Assembly: GCA_024305405.1 (NCBI GenBank)
Contig: JAKNDB010000107.1
Location: forward strand, 1,364,001-1,428,000
DNA length: 64,000 bases
Source of the DNA: Dirofilaria immitis
Lineage: Eukaryota; Nematoda; Chromadorea; Rhabditida; Onchocercidae
Direction of reading: 5' to 3'
Position 1 is the first letter of the stretch; each line of letters opens with the position of its first letter. Both the position numbers and the translations under genes were made by a program. Positions 54,401-64,000 of the stretch are shown here, in pieces. The notes below the pieces were generated by a model, which was given only the letters and a program-made list of their open reading frames with translations, was not told where the DNA came from and did no database searches.

Positions 54401-57400
54401 AATGGATGATTTTACTAATTCAATTTACTTAAATCACACGGTTGAATTTAATAATTGGGATTGAATTAGAAATATTCTATTTGGGAATAAATAAAATTTT
54501 AGGAATTTGCTTCAGATCATAAACATAAACAAATTATAAATATATGAAAACGAGCGATTGAACTGTTTTCGAAAAAGAAATCGCATTATTTTACTATTTC
54601 AATAAAAAGTTTTAATTAAGCATTTTTATTAATATTAGAAATTATTATTCGTTGAAAATTAATAATTAAAATTTATTTTAGGAGTATCATCTACGAAATC
54701 ATATGGGTTCAAAACCATTCCATTGTAAGAAATGCGCTTATTCATGTGTTAATAAATCAATGCTTAATTCACATATGAAATCACACACAAATATTTATCA
54801 ATTTCGTTGTCGTGATTGTACCTATGCTACAAAATATTGTCATAGCTTAAAATTACACCTGAGGAAGTATAATCATAATCGAGCAACTGATGTTACCGAT
54901 TCTGCTGTAAGCGTTACGATCAATGATGCCGCAACCACTAGTAGTAATCTTTGTAATGGTAAGTTATTTTATGAATATATTTCATTTTATTATAAGTTTC
55001 ATTTATTAAGTTCAAAATTTTGTAATCTTTCTAATAAACTTCATATTTATAAATTTTAAACGATTTATATGAAATTATAATTAATAATTCATAATATTTT
55101 ATTTTTATTTTACAAAATGTTAAATGATTGAATGAAATAAAATTTTATTTAGATATTTAATAGCGTTTTTTTCTCTCCTCTCAAGGTTCTTCAACGCAAG
55201 CAGTTACGGAAAATGATGATACAGCAATGCGACGTCTTAGCGAATCGCTTGTTGTACAATCCGGTAATGATTCCTCCTCACCTGAACCACTGCCAACAAC
55301 ATCAACTATGGCACAAGAAATAACTGCTGCATTGGGTATGACACCTGTCGTGACCAGTAATTCTCTAAATATAGCTTCACATTTACTTCTCCGTCAACAA
55401 CATCAGGTAAGTAACTTTTTCATCATCATCATCATCCTCATCATCATCATCGTCATCATTATCATCATCATCATCATCATTGTCACCATTATCACCATTG
55501 TCATTATCATCATTATCTTCATCATTTATCTTCCAAAATATTATGCGTAAATATTTTAGAGATATATTTAATTAAAAATTTCAAATATATGATCCAAATA
55601 TATTCTATTGATTTATTTAAATTATAATCCTTTTTTGATAAAATTTTCAAGAATTTTCCTTTTATCATTTCGGGAAAAAAATTTGAATAATATAAATTGA
55701 TATGATAGATATAAAATGAAAATTTTTGCATATAATTAAAATGAACAGCTGGCGAAATGAAAAATGAAATAAAAAATAAAAATGTCTTATCGAATAAATG
55801 CTACAAAAAAAATGTCGCTACGATTAATCAATTAATCTAAAGGAAATTATCAAATAAGAAAGAGAATTAATTTTTATAGATGGAAGAAATAGAATTATTG
55901 CTTCGATTGAAAAATATGGCTGGAATAAATCCAAGTGCTATGCTTGGTATATCATTACAATGTCCAGCATGTAGTTATCAAGCAATCGATCAGGGCGACA
56001 GTTTACGACATCAATTGAGCCATCTGATCGGTCCTAATGGTGAAAATCCTCTTATTCCATTGTATAATATATTTGGCGTACCACAACCAGCTGGTGTATC
56101 CAATGAAACATCATTGTTCGTTTCGTTTACGTCATTTTAAATATATTTTAAAAATTGTTTCCTATCAGATCATTTTTAATCTCTCTCTTCCAATTGACTT
56201 ATTTCATTTACAAATCAATAACTGCTCGTTCAGTAGATAAGGGAATTTACTCAATTATATTTATTATTTCTATTCTATCTATTTATTTATATATTTAAAT
56301 ATCTTTAATATGCGCTTCATTTCTTGATTTAAAATAATATTTCTTTAAAAAAATTCCGTAAGTTTTTTTTTCAAAAATAATAAATTTAATTTAATGATAA
56401 GTTTTAACATCTTATCTCTTTCTAGTTTATGTTTTACATGAATTATAGCGAATCAAATAGTAATATGAATGAACAAATGGAACAGCATGATGAGGAAATG
56501 GAAGCATCAAAAGTGGAAGTAGATGATTTTATCAGTGGTGCTGAAGTTGATGAAAAACCTAGCATAGCTGATTCGGAAGATCATATTATGAGTGATATTT
56601 CTGGTATATTTCTTATTTTATTGCTTTCATAATAATTAATTACGATATTATATCAGTGATGAGGAAATAATGTAGTAATTTTTGTATTGGAGAAATAATT
56701 TCATTGGAAATTTCAAAAAGGAATCAAAGATTTTTCTATTTTTAGAAAAATTGACTAAAATTTATATTTCATGAAATCAATAAATATGTTAAACGTTTTT
56801 GAACATTTTCTTCAATAGATAATTAATGAGCAGCATATTAAAATTAATTCATCATAAACGTTCGGATTGTCTTCATGATATTTTCTTATCATTTTAACTT
56901 ATTAGTAGGAATAATAAATTTTTTGATAACGGACATCAAATTTTCGATTTATTTCAATAAAATAAAAGTAATGCTATAAAAAATTATTAAATTATCTTGA
57001 AATAATACGAATTTCTGGAACAAATTTGAGAGTATGTAAATATAGTCAAATATTTGATTAATTTAAATTTTCATTTAATTTTAGGTGAATCACAGGATTC
57101 ACCAAGTTCTGGAAAAAGCAGCATTGATGAGGGTTCATCTGGCATGGAACAGGAAAGTGATCGAGGTGCAAAAAACGAAAAGCTGGTTTAAAACTAAATC
57201 AAATCGCTGCACGACTTCAGGAAAAAATTCACCAGAAAATCCTAGTTCCAACGATAGCATAAATGATTCTAAATATGAAGTAAAACTTTCTCAATTATTT
57301 TCTTCATCCCTTCTTATCCTTCATTTTTTTGTTATTTCAAAAAAAAAAGAGATTCTTCATATTTATGCAATATTAATGGAATTATTTTTAATTGAAGGGA

Positions 57401-58293
57401 TTGCTATTATCGGGAATGAAGGAGAATTCAATGAATGAAATGAGCGGAACTTCCTTAGGTATAACTTTAGAATCACAAGAAGCGACACCAATATCATCAT
57501 TCCTGTCAACAACATCGCTAGCACCACAACCACAATTGGTACCACCGATCGGATTGCATAATGATTTGATTAATTTAAGCAATTTAAATATTTTTCAACA
57601 AGCATGTATCGCTCATATGCAAGATATGGAGGTTTGTTCGGCTTTTTTTTTTTTTTTTTTCAAACTATTCTTGATAATTTCCAAAATAAGTAAATTTTGA
57701 TTTATCGTTTCTTTTTGCTCAATAATTTTTATAAATTATTTATTAGTTTTTTTCATCTTTGCTAAATAATTCTTGAAAATTATTTATATATTTATATTAA
57801 ATATTTATAAAATTATTTATATATTTTGTGAAATTTGTAAAAAATTTTGATTTTTTCCTTTTTCTCTGTTGAATAATTTTTCAAAAATTATTTGTAATAT
57901 ATTGATAAAAATTTTTAAATTTCATTTCCTCCTTTTTTTTGATAAGATTTCCTATTAAAAAAAAATGATAAGATTTCCTTTAAAAATTTATCCGTTTATT
58001 TATTTATTTATTTTGATAATTATTTATATATAAAATGGATTTGATAAAGATTATATTTATTTTGTCTATCTTATCATTTTTTTACCCTTTTTTAATTTCA
58101 GCGTAAGCTGCATATCCTGGAAATGTGGCGTTTTTCATGTGGACATTGCAAAATGGCATTTCAGGATGAGCCATTATATCATATACATATGGGATATCAT
58201 GGATATGAGAATCCATTTAAATGTAATCGTTGTGGTCAAGCATGTTCCGATTTTCTTACATTTAATCTTCATTTGCTACAAGCAAAACATTAA
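50795..58293 (+). CDS. hbl-1: HBL-1 / Hunchback-like C2H2 zinc-finger transcription factor
   Basis: This is the nematode Hunchback orthologue, a nuclear repressor that times larval development in C. elegans. Exons are 50795-52123, 52816-52936, 53121-54306, 54682-54958, 55186-55406, 55880-56119, 56426-56603, 57085-57279, 57398-57631 and 58102-58293, roughly 1,390 residues. The N-terminal part has polyGln tracts (50968-51063, 51450-51500). Nine fingers follow: 53464 ([20 protein letters not shown]), 53539, 54178, 54265 (split by an intron; TEYKHHLEYHLRNH), 54715, 54805 ([20 protein letters not shown]), a degenerate one at 55961, and the C-terminal dimerisation pair at 58138 and 58222. The frame needs one extra A at each of three runs (51317-51321, 57170-57175, 57222-57227). 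The start is uncertain: TCCATTTCAG ending at 50857 is a good acceptor, so translation may begin at the in-frame ATG at 50891 after an upstream non-coding exon. Confidence 0.93.
50968..51063 (+). repeat. Polyglutamine-encoding CAA/CAG tract in hbl-1
   Basis: CAA/CAG repeats with GAA, CGA and CTC interruptions encode about 30 residues that are almost all Gln. A second tract at 51450-51500 and smaller ones at 51617-51640 and 51751-51772 follow. Mixed CAA/CAG codons suggest selection for glutamine rather than simple DNA slippage. Confidence 0.9.
52124..52383 (+). other. In-frame open extension into hbl-1 intron 1 (possible isoform end)
   Basis: The donor GTGAGT at 52124 is strong and splicing to 52816 restores the conserved acidic segment ([18 protein letters not shown]). 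Without splicing, the frame stays open for a further 86 codons to TGA at 52381-52383. That is long for intron DNA here and could be an alternative 3' end. It could also be chance. Confidence 0.3.
55415..55535. repeat. (TCA)n array just inside hbl-1 intron
   Basis: A TCA-type array begins 8 bases after the donor at 55407 and runs about 120 bp. A literal read-through of the exon gives a spurious Ile-rich tail. Confidence 0.9.
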
Positions 58294-61200
58294 AATTTTC
58301 TAATTATGGAATTTTACTTCTTTAATATTTCCACTTCTTTAATATTGTCAAATAACTAACAATTTCCTCTCTTTTTTTTTTTTTTTTAAATATATATTTA
58401 ATAATATACATATATATATATATATGTATGTATATGTATGGTATAATATAATATATAATCATAATTATTAGCAGGGATATAATTTGATTATTTCTTGATC
58501 TATTCAATTATTTGCCAATTTGAAGGCAAAAATATTTCATATTTTCCATTCATTCCCTTCTTTGCAATGTTATTTTTCTTTTTTTTTTTTTTTTAAATTA
58601 ATTCTTCTGTAAAATATTTTGAACATTGGAAAAATTTTGATTCTTTCTTTTTTTTTTTATTTAAATTATTCTTAGTATTTTGTTAAAAATCAAAAGAAAA
58701 AGGAAAAATTGAATTTAAATTGTTTTTTCTTTTTTTTTTTTTTTTGATTAATATCAATCGATGGAAAAAAATTTTTTTATATCTAACAAAATAAATTTTA
58801 CATTAGGCATTTATTTTTTCGTTTTGGTATTTTGCAAAAAAAAAAATTAAATTAATTAGTTTATCATTGATAATTTTCCATGGTCATTTTAATCAGAATT
58901 AATTATAAATTCGTTCATTCGTCATTTATAATTTTACAGAGGTGAAAGTTTCCTGCAATTCGTTATAATTAATAATTCATTATTATTATTATCATTATTA
59001 TTATTATCATTATTATCATTATCTTTTCTTTTTTTTTTTTTGTATTGATATATACAATTGATTCTGAAGTGCAGGCTAAAACAAACGTCTCAGGCTGTCT
59101 TTCTGTTTCCTCAGGCACATAAACTGCCTCAATTTTATCAAAAATAATCTGTGTGTTTTTTGTTTATTAATGAATTTCATAACTACTTATATTATCATTA
59201 TCATTATCATTATCATCGATTGTCGTTTTTTTTTGTACATATATATATATATAGGGATCAATCCATTTTGTTGTTTACTCGTTTTTTTTTTTACATTCAT
59301 ATTTTGATTTATGATTTTTAAAAACATTCACTTTTTTTGCGTTGCAAGAAAATTGGAGAAAAAAAGGAAGAAATTTCAGAAAACGTAAAATTGACTTATT
59401 AATGAATTCTTTTTTCTTTCGAGATTTTAAATCAATATCATCCTTTTTATTTCAATTGTTATTCGTTCTCTTTTCTTTTTCTTTTTTGATAATTCCTAAG
59501 GCTTATCTTGATTGATATTTATTTATTCCAGGGCAGGAAAAGAAAAAGAAAGAAATTTTGGTATATTCAAAAATTTTCCATTCCATCAAATAATCATTTT
59601 CATTACATATTCCATCCCGTATTTCAAATATATAAATAAGCTGAATCTCTTTTTTTTTTTTTTTTTTTTTTGTTTTTAGGTTTCAGATTTTGTTTTCATG
59701 ATGGAAGTATGAGAAAATGTTTTTGTTGTTCATTTTCTTTTTGTCTTTTTCTCTTTTTTTTTTTTTTGCTAGAAATAGTATATGTTTGTTATAAATTTAG
59801 GAAGCTATCCCGAAATTTCGGAAGTATTTGGAAAAAGTTTTAGGTAAAAATAAGAATGAACAAGTGAAATGATAATTGATAATTGATAATAATAAATTTT
59901 TGTTAAATTTGTTTTTAATTTTTTCTTTTTCCCATACAAATATCATTATAATTAAGCAAGAAAGGATGATAAAACTTCGGAAATTTCATGGATTATAAGT
60001 CTTCCAAAAATATTATGTCCATTTTTGATTTGTAAATATTTTAACATTTGTTTTTTGTCGGAAATTTAATCATCATGGGATGTGAACTCAGAGCGTTTTT
60101 TTCTTTTATTTTTACTTTTATTTTTTCTTGCACTACTTTGTCACATGTGTCTCTCTCTATCAAAGTTTTGCATTGCTTATATGAATTTATAATTTTCTTC
60201 TTGTTCATATTTCTTCGTTTTTTTCTTATATTCTGCGCTCATTTTATTATTATTATTATTATTCTATTACTATTATTATTATTACTATTACTATTATTAT
60301 TATTATTACTAGTTTTGAAATATGTGGTGATGCTATACGGTTACTTTGATTATCAACTCAGGAATTGTATCGTCGATAACCGAAAATCGCCGACATATCC
60401 GACGCATCTTTTTATCATTTAATATTAATCAAATAATTACTATCCCCAAAATGTTTGTACAAATAATGCTAACAGTTGTTAGTTACATCAACTTCACGAC
60501 TTTCAATCTTTGAACTTTGTGCAATGTTATTCTAAAACTATTCCAAAATTAAAATTATTGATAATGTTGAATGGATGCACTATTTTATTGTATTATAATA
60601 AATAAATGCACCACTAGTTTATTGAGGAAAATTTTCTTTTCGAAATAAATTTAGAATTATTACATCCTGATAAAATCAGGAAGAAATTTGCAAACTATTT
60701 ATCTGTTGCACTAAACTATCCTTACCTCATATTATCATTCTCATATCGCTCAGGTTCGTTTTGCTTTGTTCGTTTATATCGTTCTTTTTTTTGAAGTGTT
60801 ATTATACTGTCCATTATTGATTTTTGATGATGCTCTGACATATTCCAATGCTTCTCGTTTATTTTCCAATGTTTCTAATTCATATGAAGTTATTGTTATA
60901 TAGAAGAAATCATTTTTGTCAACACAGCACATATGACTTGATTTCATGAAGTATCAACTATCCATACATATGGACAATTTTTAAATCCATACATAATTAA
61001 TCTTCCCTGCATTTTTCCTACATATTTACCTGATGGGAACAATAATATCCATTTGTCATTTTTTTTCGTAGAATATATTTCTCTTTAAATATTTTCAGTG
61101 GAGTGCAGCACTTTGACTGTTAAATTCATTCATGTCTACTTCATAGCATTTCCGATTTCCAAAACTGTCACAAAGGATACTGATCCATCCAAAAATCAAC

Positions 61201-61733
61201 TAATTACAAGGAGACACGCAATTTCGATGCAATACAGCTCTCTTAATAGGCAGAAATTTATGCAATTAACACCACCTGTATTCAAAAACAGTTATTTTGC
61301 AATCGCACTTTTTCTAAAATATATAATGAAATAGAATAATATTTCAACATGAAGCTGATTGCTTCCAGCTTCTTGAAAAATCAATTATAAGTTTTGAACT
61401 ATAAAATGTTAAACGGCGAGAGAATTGAGATCAACTACAAGTGCATATTTTTGTAAAAAAATCAGGACAATTTTAACTGACAATTACTTCAACGTTTTAA
61501 AAGGCCAAAATATTGTATTTTTCTCAGAAAAAATTATTAATAACATAAGACAAAAAAATTCTCGTAAAAATCCCATAATGTTGGCGTGAATAAGCTGAAA
61601 GTCTATTCATGCAAAGTGATACAAAGCTGGAAGAAATCAAGTAGGATATCATAAGAAGATGGTGTTAATTTATAACAGGCTTTTAATTAAAACAAAAGAA
61701 AAAAATACGCGTGAGACGGATACATTCCTGGTT
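58294..61733. other. Convergent region: hbl-1 and ubr-5 3' flanks
   Basis: hbl-1 ends at 58293 on the plus strand and ubr-5 ends at 61734 on the minus strand, so the two 3' UTRs face each other. The first 2 kb are T-rich with poly-T runs of 12-20, an ATT/ATC tract at 58979-59024, and an ATT tract at 60243-60310. A non-repetitive island at 59060-59135 carries miRNA-seed-like motifs. The stretch 60320-61680 is of ordinary complexity without a supportable exon. Confidence 0.6.
59089..59131 (+). promoter_or_regulatory. Candidate heterochronic miRNA-site cluster in hbl-1 3' region
   Basis: CTCAGGC occurs at 59089-59095 and 59110-59116. Its CTCAGG part pairs with lin-4 positions 3-8. CTGCCTCA at 59124-59131 pairs with the let-7 seed with one G:U wobble and has A opposite position 1. 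A further TACCTCA (let-7 seed positions 2-7 plus A) lies at 60723-60729, with CTCAGG about 25 bases after it. In C. elegans the hbl-1 3' UTR is a direct target of let-7-family miRNAs. Whether this UTR extends this far is not known from the sequence. Confidence 0.35.
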
Positions 61734-64000
61734 TCATACAAAACCAAAGTTTTTGTTCTTGATTGCTGTTAATAGCTTCGACTTTAGGACCTTTTTGCTT
61801 GGATATAATGGCACATACAACCTGAAAGTTATAATCAAAATGAAAAGAAATACCTGAAATCCAATTCATAGTGCTCTTTGGTCTTGCTTCTTTTAAAAAT
61901 TTCAATTCTTAGTTCTCACTCTATGATAATATATCAGAAAATAATATAAACAAATTTGTTCTAAAAGAAAGAACGTGAAAATTATCCGGAAATGTAAACA
62001 TCAATTTATTTCTTTCTCCCCTTTAAGCGATAAAACGAACCGAGAAATACAGGTGTTAGCGGTAGGCAGATGAAGATCATCCGCGGGCCGCACCAGAACT
62101 GTTGGCATTGGTTGAAAACCATCTTCGCTTGGTGGAAGTGTTGGTGAACCGGTCCAGAAGAAGATTAAATCCTGAAAATCGGAACCGGTTTTACGCTATG
62201 ATGACCTAATAGAACAAGGGAGGAAGAAGGATGGGATAGGAGATACATTAATCTGAATATTTATTTGCGAATTAAAAATTTGCAAACTGAGATAAATCAT
62301 CTCAAAAAAACGATACATCAATAATTCCTAGAGTCAAAAACTCCGACACTTTACCTGCTTTTCCTGATTGTTGAGCTTGTTACATATTGACCAAAACCAT
62401 CCTTTGAATTTATGAAGCAACTCTGGTGATGCCGAACTTTCATCCGTAAATGTTGTATAGCTCTGCATTAAGGTCATTGAGATCTGAAGTCAATTACATA
62501 AAAAGGTGTACCAAAGAGAGTGATACTGAACCATGCAAAATAATTATCAAATTCTTTAATGTACAGGTATTTCGAATAAGAGGAAAGTTTTCAAAAATTC
62601 CAGAACAGTGTATTCTTTTTATCCATAGGACTTTTTGACCATTAATCCAAAATGTTCAACAACTATCACTTAGTCAAGTGTTAAACACGTCCTGTAAAAC
62701 GCCAAAAGATCAACCACAGATAAAAAATTTATTGCTCATTAATTAAAAAACCTCTTGTGTACCGCAAAGCAATAGACGCAAATCTTCAGCGGTCATATTT
62801 GACAGCGAACCAAGCGGGATTACGTCATATACACCTTGTTTAATGGCCTGAAGAACGGAATAATATAAAAATATTACAGTCAATCACATTTGTATTACAA
62901 TAAAAACGTACATGAAAACGATACCATCCAACTGTAAAAGCAAACAAACCAACCTCAAGGCATTTCAAATGATTTCCAAGCATCCGCGCTTCGACGAACA
63001 GATAGATATATTCCACAACATTTTCATGAGTTACTGCAATATTTGCACCACCTGGTTTAAGTTCCACAGTGCCTCCACCCTGATAATAAAAGAATACTAA
63101 TTATACCATCATTTATCATCAAAGACTCTAACGAAAATTGAGACATCTACCTCGTGAATTATTTATGTCCTCTTCACATTTTTTTTAAAAAAAAGCGATG
63201 TAATTAACATATTTCATTTAATACGCAAAAACTTGTTAAAAAAATTAAATCATTATAGTTAAATAGAGAATCCTCCCGTAGTCTACTTTCAATCTGCGAT
63301 CTTCACCAGCCGAAGTTTAAGGAAAAAAAAGGCATAAAAGCTTGGAAGTTAAACTTGGAATTAGCTACTTTGAATACAAGAATATGCAGATAACAAATAA
63401 CGCTTCGTAATAATAGACGCTTATCAAATTTAATCATTGATCACAATTATCAGAATTTATTTCTTAATAATCATTATAATCCTAATGTATGCCATTATTT
63501 TTCGTGATATTCGTTGGTTATGAACTTTATGGATATTCCATAAAATGATTTTCCATATGAAATATTGATACAATTAATCAGCACAAGATTTTCAATAGCA
63601 ATTAGGAATGAAGTATGCAAGAACATAATTGCATAACAACTCAACTTACTTTCCATTTTCGTTTTTTTTTTCAGTATCCCTTCTTTTTCTAAATCACTCT
63701 ATGCTTTATTAAATATAACTTTTCCAAACTAATGGAAAAATATGAGAAAGTCAAATCGTACTTCTTGTTCAGGGACAGCGACCTCGAAAGTTAGATATAA
63801 ACTGTTAATTTGCTCAGGTCGGGTTGGGCCTTCATTAAATACCAACGTACGCATCGATTCGAACAAGACTGGATCATAAAACGCAAGATCAAACCAATTG
63901 ATCGGGCGTCCAAGTATGAATTTTAGCACGTGTCGACAAAGATGCAATGGGAATATTTCCATTTGCATTAAACAAATTCCGATCATTCTACAAATGCAAA
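61734..64000 (-). CDS. ubr-5: UBR5/HYD-type HECT E3 ubiquitin ligase, C-terminal end (5' partial)
   Basis: Six exons encode the last 265 or so residues of the HECT domain: 63762-63987, 62954-63079, 62752-62847, 62355-62483, 62041-62171 and 61734-61821, stop TGA at 61734-61736. The order of segments matches UBR5: [88 protein letters not shown] and the signature end KNKNFGFV. The catalytic cysteine that forms the ubiquitin thioester is encoded at 62049-62051 in the C-lobe, with the TANTC context intact. All frames and splice sites (donors GTACGA, GTTGGT, GTTTTT, GTAAAG, GTTCGT) are consistent with no breaks. The gene continues past the right edge; UBR box, MLLE and N-terminal parts are outside the window. 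UBR5 ubiquitinates nuclear and cytoplasmic substrates in quality control. Confidence 0.95.

Noticed and set aside
61098..61334. 78-codon plus-strand frame after a TTTTCAG acceptor
   Set aside because: The acceptor is tempting, but the peptide is not recognisable, there is no partner exon in phase, and it lies in the ubr-5/hbl-1 3' flank.

Overview
This window is very AT-rich eukaryotic DNA with small introns (GT..AG, polypyrimidine-AG acceptors) and many simple repeats. The protein-coding content is nematode: two beta-tubulin genes, an HBL-1/Hunchback zinc-finger gene and the C-terminal HECT end of a UBR5 ubiquitin ligase. The intron density, base composition and the HBL-1 domain layout suggest a parasitic clade III (spirurid/filarial-like) nematode, but that placement is an inference and the species cannot be read from the sequence. 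There is nothing bacterial or viral here, and I saw no tRNA, rRNA, SL RNA or CRISPR array.

Layout. (1) 311-1113 (+): the last two visible exons of a gene I do not recognise. (2) 3078-8253 (-): beta-tubulin copy A, 12 exons. (3) 10895-15082 (-): beta-tubulin copy B, 11 exons, in direct tandem with A. (4) About 34 kb (15083-49193) with no supportable gene, filled with microsatellites, minisatellites (48-bp, 35-bp, 23-bp, 15-bp units and a two-unit alternating array), long GT-, TAG- and GGA-rich tracts, and a few islands of more complex sequence that could be regulatory. (5) 49194-58293 (+): hbl-1, with a probable non-coding 5' exon and ten coding exons encoding polyglutamine tracts and nine C2H2 fingers. 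(6) 61734-64000 (-): the last six exons of ubr-5, running off the right edge.

The strongest observations are these. First, a tract of about 590 bp is nearly identical between tubulin copies A and B, introns included, while the flanking exons and introns have diverged strongly: a textbook gene-conversion footprint. Second, reading frames in three loci break again and again by exactly one missing base in A or T runs that should be 6 or 7 long. The tubulin copies share one such break outside the conversion tract. That pattern points to homopolymer under-calling in the assembly rather than to pseudogenes, although copy B also has a nonsense codon (Q245) that this does not explain. Third, the hbl-1 downstream region holds clustered partial matches to let-7 and lin-4 seeds, in line with the known heterochronic regulation of hbl-1 in C. 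elegans.

I did not find a new multi-gene system. The genes shown are housekeeping or developmental genes of a worm; tubulin, hbl-1 and ubr-5 have no evident joint pathway and are simply neighbours.
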